Source: Actinernus sp. WN-2022 (lineage: Eukaryota; Cnidaria; Anthozoa; Actiniaria; Actinernidae). From it: 64,000 nt of DNA. The translations under genes were made by a program, and so were the position numbers. Of the stretch, positions 30,834-41,058 are shown one piece after another (within the stretch, counting starts at the first letter, position 1; every line of letters starts with the position of its first letter). The stretch spans positions 7,896,269 through 7,960,268 of the forward strand of contig JAOWCC010000655.1 in NCBI GenBank assembly GCA_030867875.1. The letters are read 5' to 3'. The notes beneath the pieces were generated by a model, which did no database searches, was not told where the DNA came from, and saw nothing but the letters and a program-made list of their open reading frames with translations.

Positions 30834-33800
30834 TCATGTTGGTTTTGTTTTACTAACAGGTGGAGCAAGAGCGACTTTATTCTCATCCAGGTTACACTTC
30901 TCCCCGTAGACAAAGCTATTTAGTGGGAATTGCCTCGTTCCTAACACCATGTAACTAAATGTGCTTTCCCATGTGGGAATGAAATAATCGCACTCCATTA
31001 GTAACAACTGATCCATTAGAAGATCGCGGAAGATGTTCTGGAAGCCTGATTTACTATTGTCCAGATGTAACGGAGTAATATCTAACGTTACCACATTCTT
31101 AGGGTAGTCCTTCAGAGCTCTCATTTTCAGATTTTTGTCATCAGCGGCTAATAACCACGTGAAGGATTTCTTCCGGAGACTTAGATATTTGCGTTTTAAG
31201 GCATTTTCGACTCGTTCTGCGCATGCGAAGACACGCCTTGGCTCACGCGTGCGATAGCTCTGCGGATTGTTACTTCCAAAGTGATGATCACTTGTTCGAA
31301 TGTGAATTCCAATGAAAGGCCGCTCCCTCTCACCGAGTGCGGCTTTTGCTTTATTAAAATCATTCACCAAATATTTCGACTTCTTGAAGAGGAACTTCAT
31401 AGCACAGCCGACCATTCCATATGGATGTTCCCTTCTGTTTATAGGCATCTCAAGCTGCTTAGCGCGCTGCTTGAGGTGTGGATTATCCCATATTTTATCT
31501 GCAAAGTACCAAATCGTTGCAAGTTTTTCAACTGGTAAATCAAGGTAAGCGTCAAAGTTCACGCCTTGAGACCATCTTTGAAAGTTCCCTTGTCTCACAA
31601 CATTATACCTTTCATATCCGGGCACTTTCTCAACTCCCCAATACGTCGTTCTAGATCTGAGGTTTTGAAATTTGATTTGGTTGTATGTCCAGTCTATCAT
31701 GTTGGGTTTAAAGTAGGTATCAAGAAGCTCTGGACCGCCCCAGTGAATCATAAAAGTTCTGTTCAAGAGAACGGCGAGGTAAAACGTGGATATTATGCCC
31801 ATCATTCTGTTTCCATATCCACCGCAACCTGTTGTGTGTCCTTGGCAATAGAAAATAAGAAATTTACGATCTCTGCTGTTAGACTTCAGGCTTTTCGTGT
31901 GATATTCTTTGTACTGCTGCGTCCATTTCCCATCACATCTGAACATTTTGGACATCTGGAACTGGCTGTCCTCATGATAACTGGGGTCTAAAACAGAAAC
32001 GAAAGACACTGATGACATTAGACCATATTCCAGTTGAGACAGTTCATACTCAAGCATGTTAAGGCCTGGTTCAGGGATAACATTTCGGGTAAAAACTGTT
32101 TTCCTTATTTGAGCACAGCCAAGTACGGTAAGTGCGCCAAGTTTCTCACGTCATTCTTGACTCCCTTAACAGGCGCGGATCCAGAAAAAAATCTGACCGG
32201 TTTCCGACTTCCCAACTCAAACTCCAAAATTGAAAATTTTACTGAACCCCCTTCCCCTCTCTCAAAGAGAGTTTTAATCGAATGTTAAGGTTACTAAAAA
32301 AATCTGGAAATTTTGACCGGTTTCCGTAAACCGGTGTAAACCGGTCTGGATCCGCGCTTGCTTAAAGTGCCGCTATGATCAATTTTTACGTGTTTGTAAA
32401 GTAAAGTTGCTATATTGTCTGTCTGTCCAAACCGTTTTTCGATATGACGACGGGAAGTCTTAGTTTTTTGGGTCCGAATCTTGAGTTTTTGTGTCCGCAC
32501 TAAGCCCAATCCGTTCCTTGACAGAGCCTGTACAGAGCTCATTTTCAGTGGAAGTGACGTCATTTTCTCAACTCAACAATATGTGAGGCTACTTTTTACA
32601 CAAACCTCCGCGTGGATTTATAAGTAAAGTACAATGTTTTACTATTTTTGCTACAAAATAAAGAAAAGAACGAAGTTTAGTATAGAAATATGCCTTTAAA
32701 AGAGCGACGTGTTGAGAAAATGACGTCACGACAGCAAACCGCTGGACGAAAATCGCGGACTATTTGGAACACAATTCAACACTGATGGCGGACATGATTT
32801 TGACGGTGAACTCTGCGCAAAATTCATAGTTTAATTTGGTCCTTTTGCAATATTTTTTACTGATTTGGATATTTCCGCCACTATGTATCCTTTTGAAAGA
32901 CAAAAAAGTGGTAAAAGAAATGGTCGAATTTCGTCGTAGTGTGCGGTTTTGTGCAGTAAAATGTGTCACGTGGTTTGTCACGTGACTTAGACCACAAAAT
33001 CAGTAAATCAAAAACGCGGCTCCGAGTTTAACAGAAACAGAGAGGATAATAAGTGGATGTAGGTATGGTTAAAGCCATTTTCAGCTTAGAAAAGATGACT
33101 ACAATGTTTCGTTAAAGAGTTATTAAAGTGCAAGTAAAGCCATAAAACAACATTAACTCTTTTTCCCCCAAATTTTCTAATATACTTCAGTTGTCTAAAT
33201 TAGTTTTATTTCAGAGGCAGGAGCAGAAATTAAACTAGAATAAACGCTACCCGAATTGCGGGATTGATTCATCTTGTGATGCCACAATGAAAACCTACGG
33301 GATTTTATTGTAGTAGTTTCTGTAGTTTTCTCTAGGGAGGGAGTTGATTCATCTTATGACGTCACAGAAGCCATGAAAAGTAACCAAAATTAGGGATTAA
33401 ATGCCAGAAATGTTACAAAATTTGCAAGATTAATACCTTTTTGTGAGAAATAAACAGAATAGTACTTGCACTTTAAGGCGAACATATGCAAAATAGGTCA
33501 CGTGACTTTTTGCCGTACCCTTAATATTTCCTTATCTTTACATGATGGTCATGTGTTCTAAGCGTGGTCTGAAACATGCACTGCTGGAAGGCAAATATTT
33601 CAGCAGGGTTACTTTCTCTTTATATGTTATCGTCGCAAGTCGCAACCGCATTCCACTTACATTATTTTCTCTAATTATGTCGTCATCGATCACGTGATAC
33701 GACAATCATCCACTTAAGGTATCTGCACTGGCAAAATTTAGGTCCTTTAAAATTCCTCTTTTTCGGGTATATTATAGTTTATTGCATCTAATATCACTTT

Positions 33801-36800
33801 CAATAGTTTTTTTCCACTTACTCATAATCTGAACGTTGCAAAACGCTTTTAAAATCACGTCTTTGACCGGAAGTTGCAGCTGATGGACGAGCGGAAGACT
33901 GGGTCGGTTACTAGCGAAGACTAATTGAGTGTGGCAAATTGCTCGTATCTCTGACAAAACCAGGATAGCGGAAAGTTTGGGGTTGCAAGACTTGAAGACG
34001 GTTCTGAGGTCTACATTCAACGCTGAATTGATTAGAAGTGTACTTCATTCATAACTTGACCGATATATTTATAAGATCCTTTATAAGTTCTTTAATATAC
34101 AGTCAAGCTTTGTCAGTTTGTGAGAATAAATTGTCGTGCCTCGATCATACATATCAATTTCAACCGCATAACTAAATATATAAAACAACCTTTCAATAAA
34201 TCTTCTTGCTTAAATTTTATCTTCCTTTCCAGGCTTGGTATGTAGTCAGAAAAACACTCTCCGCTATATGAGGACTCATGATAGGACTGTTCAAGACACA
34301 TTCAAATATCATGCATGTTGTAGCCTGCGACGAAACAAACGATAGCGACCGATCGAGGCCGACAAAGGCAATTGCATGGCCTCTGCTTCCCATTTCTAGG
34401 GAAGAACCAATTCCTCTTGTGTCTGTACCTTTTCTTCCTTTCATTTGTTATTCGCTGAGACTTGTTTTTTCTTTACTTTTTCTTATATCCTATTCAGAAG
34501 AAACGCCATCAATCGACTTCGACATCGTGTTTACTTGAGGTCTTAGCCCCCATTTGGACAGCGGATTAATTATTGACTATGCGTACAAAGGTACCGGAAG
34601 TCACGCTTGAGCTCGTGAGGCACGCCTTGACAACGGATAAACAAAAACAACTTCCCAAAGGGGGGAGGACTAAAATCACGGCTTTTTAGAGTCCTTGGTG
34701 GCTCTGATCAGCGGTTTTGAATCCAAGATGGCCGACAACAAGATACAACTCAAGTTATGGAGTTTAAAGCATATTTTGGGGGTTCCAGAGGAAAGTTTGT
34801 GAATACTTACGTACGAAAGGACATTTCAAATACATTTTTCTCTGAATGCTTTTATGATATTCCTACGAAACCACTCATGAAGACTTCATAAACTGTAACG
34901 AATAATCGTGTGGTTGGAAGTCATCGAAATCATTTTTGTTACCGCGTTGTTAATATTTAACTTTTATTTGTAAGAATACCTGATATCGCGCGTTGTAAAA
35001 CCAGAAAATGGATTTCCAACCACAGATTTTTTTCAAATCCCATTTTCAACAATATTATAAGGTCAAATGGACTCATTTCAACGTGTAAGCTTAATAAAAC
35101 GCAAAATATAAAATACTGAGGCACCAGGGGGTCTAGTGATAATTCAATTAGCAAAAAGGGGATGTGTACAAATTTATGCCAAGCTAATTATTTTTTATGT
35201 GGCCCTTCTTCATGTAAATGTTCGATTATTTACTGTCTATTCCAAATCTAATACAATTTTTTCAAAATTGGGTAAATATTGACCATTTTTGCCAGTGCAG
35301 ATACCTTAAGGAAGTGGATATTAGGATTATGTTGTGATTAGATTATGTTTAACCTGTTGTTTAACCGTTAAACGAACCAGGCCTTAACATACTTGAGTAT
35401 AGTAGGGTTCTGCTAATATAATTTGCTTTTACAGAATATGTTTCCTCGGCTCCCCTACAGAAGGTATGTACAACTGAAGAAAAAGAAAGATAATAATAAT
35501 AATAATAGGTTTATTAAATATAAAATCGCACAACGTGTGAATTACCTTATATTTTACAAGTAATATAGATGAAACTAAGAGTATAAAAATGCCGGGAAAC
35601 TGGCACTGACAATCATATATATAACTTACACCGGGGGACTGGATCCGGTTTACAAAAAATATATTACTGTGTCCTACAAGCTGAGTTAAAATATAAAAGA
35701 TGTGAAACTGGTTTGCCTGTCTTAATTGACACCAATATTTTCCTCATTCTTCTTGTTCTTATGAGTTGATCAGTTCTCTTAGCGTTAATTCCTTGCAAAA
35801 ATCAGTGGAATTAAATACCTTTTTAACAGATGGTAAGGAAAATGCATATGATAAACAATAGTACTTAGATATATTCACCCGTTGTTTTTTTCAGAAACAA
35901 CACCTACTACTATTACTATTACTGCTGCTGCTGCTACTACTATTGCTACTGCTACGTACTGTTGCTACTGTTGCTGCTGCTACTACTACTATTACTGCTG
36001 CTACTGCTATTGCTGCTACTGCTGCTCAGTACTTCTACTCCTGCTGCTATTGCTACTACTACTGCTACTGCTGCTCTGCTACCACTTGACTACTACTTAG
36101 TGCTGCTTCTGCTACTACTACTGCTGCTACTGCTACTAGTGATACTGTTGCTACTATTACTACATACCCCAGAGCGGAAGGCCGATACATTGCTATTTTT
36201 TTACAAGGGTGAGGTTTGCTCATAATGTACGCAATAACAATATCCGGCTTTTCATAAATCATAAGGAAGCCGTGTTTGCCTGGTATATTGCTGCATAAAA
36301 TTACCGTTTACAAGGCTTCTCATTGTTATTTTTTTCTCGGTCATTTCAACAAGTGTAGCTTATAGCCGTAGTGAATAGGACAGAGGACTTAAAAACCAAG
36401 AGAGTTAAAGCGGGCGATCGTATGGAGAATTGGAGTTCCACTCGTAACACACCTTTTTCTAATCTTCTCCTTTATACCAAGAGTGCTCCGTAATTAGAAC
36501 TAAGGCCAGATAAAAAAAATTGCTTGTTTAGCGTCCCCCGCCCGACCTGAGAAATGTCCCCGACCTCTAATTTATTTTATTTTTTATTTTTCATAAAAAA
36601 ACTTTAGAAAGTGTAAATGCGCCTGCGAACACCAATTCTTGTACCCAGACCCCTACATGTACCACTTAAAATATGCGCCGGCGCATTAAATATTTTAACA
36701 TCGACGCCATTTTGTTTCTACAACACGAGGTCATGAACACGAGGTGAGTGAATAATGTCTAGTCAAGACAAAATAAGCTTAACATAGGGGGGAAAAAAAA

Positions 36801-37612
36801 AAAAAAAAAAAAAAACCTCCCTCCCTACCTGGAAAAATTGAAACGGGTGGACGCTAAACAAGTAATTTTTTTTATCTGGCCTAAGCACCAGAAGTACGAA
36901 GGGACTGATATGTCGACGGTAGAGGAATATATATCTTGCAAGAATCCCTCTGAGGCCTAAGCTGCCTTTAGAATAATTATGATGTCATGCTTTTGTGATC
37001 ACGTTTTGATCATGTTTTGATTTTGCTACCATGAAATACTAAGCAATCAGTTTGAGTTTGAATACCGCAATAACGTGAGATTCGACTTCATGTTGTGTCC
37101 CAGGAGAATAAAAACATTTGTTCTTTCGCGTCTAAACTCTTGGCATGAGATGAGGCTGGAAGTATAAAAACTATTCAAGTGCCACGTAGCCCCAACGTGG
37201 AAAAGGTCTATACACTTCAAAACAATCCAAGAAATTATACAAAATCACGGTCGCGACTACTGACTAGCTAATTCAGTGACAGGATTCATCACCAATTTAT
37301 ATTTGCAACAGTGATTGCCCGAGAAAATAATGTGAGAAATTCAGCGCAACTTCTTCCAGAGTTAACTAAGTAAAGGGACCATTCTAATTCTCTTCATTTC
37401 TGTGAATATATAATTCAGTAAATAATCATTTCGTCTCGGTGTTTTGTCATTTGCATTAGGAGCTTTATAGCTCGAAATACCAGTAACTGTTACTCACCCC
37501 AAATCTCTTTTAGACCATCGATGATAGCTGGATTTAATAATGTGAAAACAGCAATCATTACCATTGATACTCCGAGAAGAAAGAGAAAATACTTTCTTCT
37601 AGTTTGATACAT
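30834..37612 (-). CDS. fucosyltransferase-like type II membrane protein (GT-B superfamily), two exons
   Basis: Exon 1 is 37612-37498 and exon 2 is 31987-30834. Exon 1 ends in phase 1 before GTGAGT and exon 2 follows TTTCTGTTTTAG, so G plus AC forms Asp; about 422 residues. Residues 1-38 give a short basic tail (MYQTRRK) and one hydrophobic anchor (YFLFLLGVSMVMIAVFTLL), typical of Golgi glycosyltransferases. The catalytic part has FYCQGHTTGCGGYGNRMMGI near residue 77, resembling the GxGNRM donor-binding start of GT37/NodZ-like fucosyltransferases. It also has FIGIHIRTSD (the HxR motif) and ECDYFIPTWESTFSYMVLG near the end. The family is inferred from these motifs; substrate and linkage cannot be told. 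An in-frame ATG lies upstream, but the start chosen puts the anchor at the N-terminus. The intron is about 5.5 kb of nested transposons. Confidence 0.7.
32170..32360. mobile_element. MITE with CAGGCGCGGATCCAG ends
   Basis: CAGGCGCGGATCCAG at the left and CTGGATCCGCGCTTG at the right, flanked by CTTAA on both sides. The interior has three copies of a GACCGGTTT-like block. The ends resemble the CAG(N)GGCGGATCCAG ends often seen in hAT-derived MITEs. Confidence 0.65.
33127..33472 (-). mobile_element. TTAA MITE family B, copy 2
   Basis: TTAA at 33123 and 33473 with ends AGTGCAAGTA. It is the reverse-oriented relative of 18862-19233, sharing AGTTGATTCATCTTATGACG-type and TACGGGATTTTATTGTAGTA blocks. 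Confidence 0.8.
33718..35305. mobile_element. 1.6-kb TTAA element (GGTATCTGCACTGGCAAAA ends)
   Basis: TTAA at 33714 and 35306. Inverted 19-bp ends GGTATCTGCACTGGCAAAA. Only short open frames inside, none recognised. Probably a non-autonomous derivative of a TTAA-specific transposon. Confidence 0.78.
35490..35660. repeat. (AAT)n-tailed retroelement 3' fragment
   Basis: A GATAATAATAATAATAATAG run is followed by TTTATTAAATATAAAATCGC and a body with GCCGGGAAACTGGCACTG. The layout suggests the 3' end of a SINE or LINE on the minus strand. Family unknown. Confidence 0.4.
35895..36160 (+). repeat. imperfect (ACT/GCT)n trinucleotide array
   Basis: CTACTACTATTACTATTACT and CTGCTGCTGCTACTACTATT type triplets continue for about 260 bp with few breaks. 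It gives Leu- or Tyr/Cys-rich open frames in several frames, which are not genes. It lies in the intron of the fucosyltransferase-like gene. Confidence 0.85.
36787..36815 (+). repeat. G then poly-A run
   Basis: GGGGGG followed by about 23 A and CCTCCCTCCC. Simple sequence, possibly a retroelement tail. Confidence 0.6.
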
Positions 37613-37762
37613 GTTGCTTCTGGTCGAGTCAGGTCCTAGCTGCTTGTAATGTACTGCAACATATGCAAAACACATACTGATATAAACGGTTTCTAAATGC
37701 AAGACCGTCAAAGAGTATTAAAGCACATATTTCAGCTCTCGTGTTGTTACGTAACACCGTGA

Positions 37763-37862
37763 NNNNNNNNNNNNNNNNNNNNNNNNNNNNNNNNNNNNNN
37801 NNNNNNNNNNNNNNNNNNNNNNNNNNNNNNNNNNNNNNNNNNNNNNNNNNNNNNNNNNNNNN
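37763..37862. other. assembly gap (100 N)
   Basis: Exactly 100 N, the usual placeholder for a gap of unknown size. It lies between the first exon of the minus-strand fucosyltransferase-like gene and the antizyme exons. Promoters or 5' exons of either gene may be missing here. Confidence 0.99.
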
Positions 37863-38047
37863 CATTATGATTGGAATGATAAAGAAACAATTCCCCAGAG
37901 TAGCATCTGTTTATGTCACATGATCTGAATTGGGTAGCAACACAGTTTGCTGATTCCCTCTAGAACCGCATAGCCAAAGCTGAATCGCACGGTGCATTTG
38001 CGAAATCAGACGTTGATTGGCTGAGATGGAGTGGTGATTCAGAGTGG

Positions 38048-38202
38048 GGCAATCCCTTTATGTAGGACGACACAAATTTGTACCAAAAATACAATAGAAT
38101 ACAACACAATACCATTCAATACAACAATAGAACGCAACACAATACAATACAATAGAATACAATTTGGTAGCAATTCGTGTCATCCTACATGAAGGGATGG
38201 CC
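38048..38202. mobile_element. hAT-type MITE, copy 2 (TSD CAGAGTGG)
   Basis: 155 bp, inverted ends GGCAATCCCTTTATGTAGGA, perfect 8-bp duplication CAGAGTGG (38040-38047 and 38203-38210). Same family as 10530-10674, with the same AATACAATAGAATACAACAC-like core slightly expanded. Confidence 0.87.
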
Positions 38203-38310
38203 CAGAGTGGAATCGCCACTGTAGACTACACACGCTATTTATAACTTGGCAAAATATCAACAAAAGTACTACAGTTAAATCTTCAAGTAAATCTCGGACT
38301 ATGCGATTGA

Positions 38311-38425
38311 AGGAAAATCACATGCCTGACTCGGTAATTCCATGTTAAATTGTACTCGAAGAACCAATATCGGTTTTCTCGTGCAATTTAACGTGGAATT
38401 ACCTCGTCAGGCATGTGATTTTCCT
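38311..38425. mobile_element. hairpin MITE
   Basis: AGGAAAATCACATGCCTGAC at the left and GTCAGGCATGTGATTTTCCT at the right; arms about 48 bp with few mismatches. Non-coding. Confidence 0.75.
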
Positions 38426-38867
38426 ATATAGTCAACCCACATTTAGCAAATGCTAATCGGGGTGGACGGTAACATTAATTGCAGAGCTATGTGTATGCAA
38501 TAATAATTGTTTTGAGTTTGAACCTTGAGTCCCAATTAACAAGAATGTGACTTCTCTATTTAGGCCAAACAAATAAATGCTGTTTCCAGTAACCCCACCA
38601 ACCTGGATTTTTTCATGCAGACCTCAAACTTTTTATTGCTATTTTCCAAGACTTGAAACATATAAAATAAAACAACGAGAAGTATGTAAACAACAATCTC
38701 TCGCTACAGGGTGTCTTCAGCGTGATCGCATGAATAGGATGACAACAATATTATAAATACGCATGCAAAAAAAATTACAAAATAAAATTATTTTCTGTCC
38801 TACCTACATGTACGTGGATTTTCAACTCGTGGATATTGCGTTAGCAATCCATGAGTTATTGGTATGG

Positions 38868-38995
38868 CGGGAATTGTCACTCACTCGCTCACTCTGTATG
38901 GTGTTAACAAATCAATATTATCGATTTTCTCATCTGATTTCAGCTCGTTACCAGAAACACAAGATTTATTTTGTTTGGCCTGGTGCATGCTAGTA
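38868..38995. repeat. interspersed repeat with TCACTCACTCGCTCACT, copy 1
   Basis: TGTCACTCACTCGCTCACT, GGTGTTAACAAATC and ATATTATCGAT appear in the same order at 62355-62465. Non-coding. Confidence 0.55.
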
Positions 38996-39370
38996 TGCTA
39001 TGTTGAAATGGTCAGTGAAATGCGTGATACTGAAATGCGTGATACTGGTATGGCCGCTGATAGATTGTGGATGTTAGCCCTTGTGGAACATTTGGGATCT
39101 AGTTACTGGTAATAGTTTTGCCTGTTGACATTTCTAAAAGTTTATTCTGTTCTACTTTGGAAATTTTAGTTCCAAATAAACAAACAAGCAGTTTTTATCT
39201 TGTGCATTTAAAAAATAAATCCCAACCCTGTGTATGGAACTGTATACAGGGATTAGAAAGGCCATGCACCGTGCGCCATTGGTTTGTTTTTCTCATATAA
39301 ACGGCGCAACAAACATTTTCATTAGGGCCTGCACGAGGGCACATTCCAATTTCTCAATTCCTCATGATTT

Positions 39371-40897
39371 CCCTTATCAAAATTTGCTATACAAAATGTA
39401 TACATTTTTTGTACAAAATGTATACATCATAATGCAAAATGTATTAAGGCATCAATGACGATGTATACATTTTTTACGTACAATTTGGGACTTGTGTCAA
39501 CAAAGAATGTATACAAAATGTATACAACGAAATAAATGTATACGAAATGTATACATATTTCCGGTTCACATGATTCCTTGTTTTGACTTTGAATTTCACT
39601 TTTTGCATTTTGCTGTTGGACTTCGCACTTCGAGAGCAATTTTGAAGGGATTTTCTCGGAAAATACCATAGACAACCGCCTGAAACCTATTCTTCTACAG
39701 GACGCCAGTTATCCCCAGGAGTTGCATTAGGAATACTTTGCTGCAAGTTCTCTGTCTGATTACATTGACTTAGAGAGACTTGGCAACTGACTGGACCAGT
39801 TCTCAGAACTGACACGTTCCATTTAAGAACTGGCCGATCAGACCAAGTCAGTTTGCTTAAATGGAAAGCGCCCTAAATCAACATTCTCGATCCAAAAAAG
39901 ACAGAAAAATCACGGCAAAGCATCTCGAATGCATTCTGGAGGACTGACCTGGCGTTCTGTAGAATAGATTTCAGGCAGTTTCCTGTGGTATTCTTCGCGA
40001 AAGTCCCAGCAAACCCGCAGCAAAATGGCTCCAAAGCGAAGATGGAAGACAACCAACGACGAGGTGGGAAAATCTCTCTCCAAACTGCTTTATTGTGACA
40101 TCTTTTTAACTTTAGAGAGAGAAAAATGTGTTAGCTGGAAGATTCGATAAGATTTCGGGGTAGATTCTCTGAAGAAACGGTGGAAAAATTCAACAAGGAG
40201 GGTCTTACAAAAAAAGTGAGAGAAAGGCCGACATTTCTTCTTAAACTGAAAAAATCGCCCCACAGACCTTCGCGTGCCCGGCATCAGAGCGAGGTTAGAA
40301 TTTCCCGGATGTTGATGGACCAGAACTGAGTACTCACTTGCGGGAACAGATAGCGATAAGTATTTATACACTTTGTGCAACATAGTATGGATATTTTACC
40401 AGTATATAAATTGATGAAACAAGTGAAATTCTCTTTTAAAAGTTTTTTGTTGAAATTATTTCAGCCGTTCGTTTTGTATACACCACAATTTTCTGTGGGG
40501 TTAAATTTAAATGCTTATAACTTCTTAATCACTTTTGATGTATACTTATTGTATAAACTATAGTTTTGGTTTAGCCCTCAGTACTATTGATGTATACTTA
40601 ATTTATACACCATCAGTTTGATATATTTCTCTGTTTTATGGTGATGTATACTTAATGTATACATTGAAGCATCCACATTTTCCCTCGACTTTAATGTATA
40701 CATGGTGTATACATTTTAATTCTGATGTATTCTTTATGTATACTTCAATGTTCAGTTAGTATGTTATGAAAATTGTCATTTTTCATGTTTGTACATTTGA
40801 TGTATACATGAGATATACATTTAACCCTGAATGTATATTTGATGTATACCATTTGTATACAAAATGTATACAAAACAGAGGCTCATTTTGGTAAGGG
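39371..40897. mobile_element. 1.5-kb element with terminal arrays of TGTATACA palindromes
   Basis: Ends CCCTTATCAAAAT and ATTTTGGTAAGGG are inverted with one mismatch. Six exact TGTATACA palindromes lie in 39397-39558 and seven in 40474-40873, with many one-base variants, and none between. This architecture repeats that of 6637-9452 with a different 8-mer. A further inverted-repeat element (about 39646-40008, arms with GCCTGAAA(C/T)CTATTC) is nested inside. No transposase and no clear target duplication were seen. Confidence 0.65.
39646..40008. mobile_element. nested inverted-repeat element
   Basis: GGGATTTTCTCGGAAAATAC and GCCTGAAACCTATTCTTCTA are mirrored at the right by TCTGTAGAATAGATTTCAGG and GGTATTCTTCGCGAAAGTCC. 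Arms are about 60 bp with indels. It lies inside the TGTATACA element. Confidence 0.55.
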
Positions 40898-41058
40898 TTG
40901 GGAAACTCAAACTTAAAAATTAAAAAAGGTATACATATTATTATGATTTCACCAATGGCCTCCTAAAAAAATTAAGGCACATAAATTGAGAAGTGATGGG
41001 CCATTGTATGTTTTAGTGTGTAGCGTAGTTAATGTATTTCTGGTATTACATTCTTCAG

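Larger units (their letters stand above)
32043..35400. mobile_element. 3.36-kb interval bounded by inverted ends ATACTCAAG(C/T)ATGTTAAGG
   Basis: ATACTCAAGCATGTTAAGGC at 32043 and its complement ending TACTTGAGTAT at 35400 form inverted ends of about 27 bp. At least three further elements lie inside. No transposase was recognised. It makes up most of the intron of the fucosyltransferase-like gene. Confidence 0.6.

Noticed and set aside
31566..31991. Plus-strand open frame of 141 codons opposite the fucosyltransferase-like exon
   Set aside because: Antisense shadow of a well-supported coding exon, without any recognised domain.
35882..36262. Leucine-, threonine- or cysteine-rich open frames
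   Set aside because: Product of a trinucleotide array; every frame is open.
40025..40063. ATGGCTCCAAAGCGAAGATG as a possible antizyme first exon (donor GAG then GTGGGA, in phase with 41059)
   Set aside because: The phase fits, but the donor is weak and the segment lies inside the TGTATACA element; kept only as an untested possibility.
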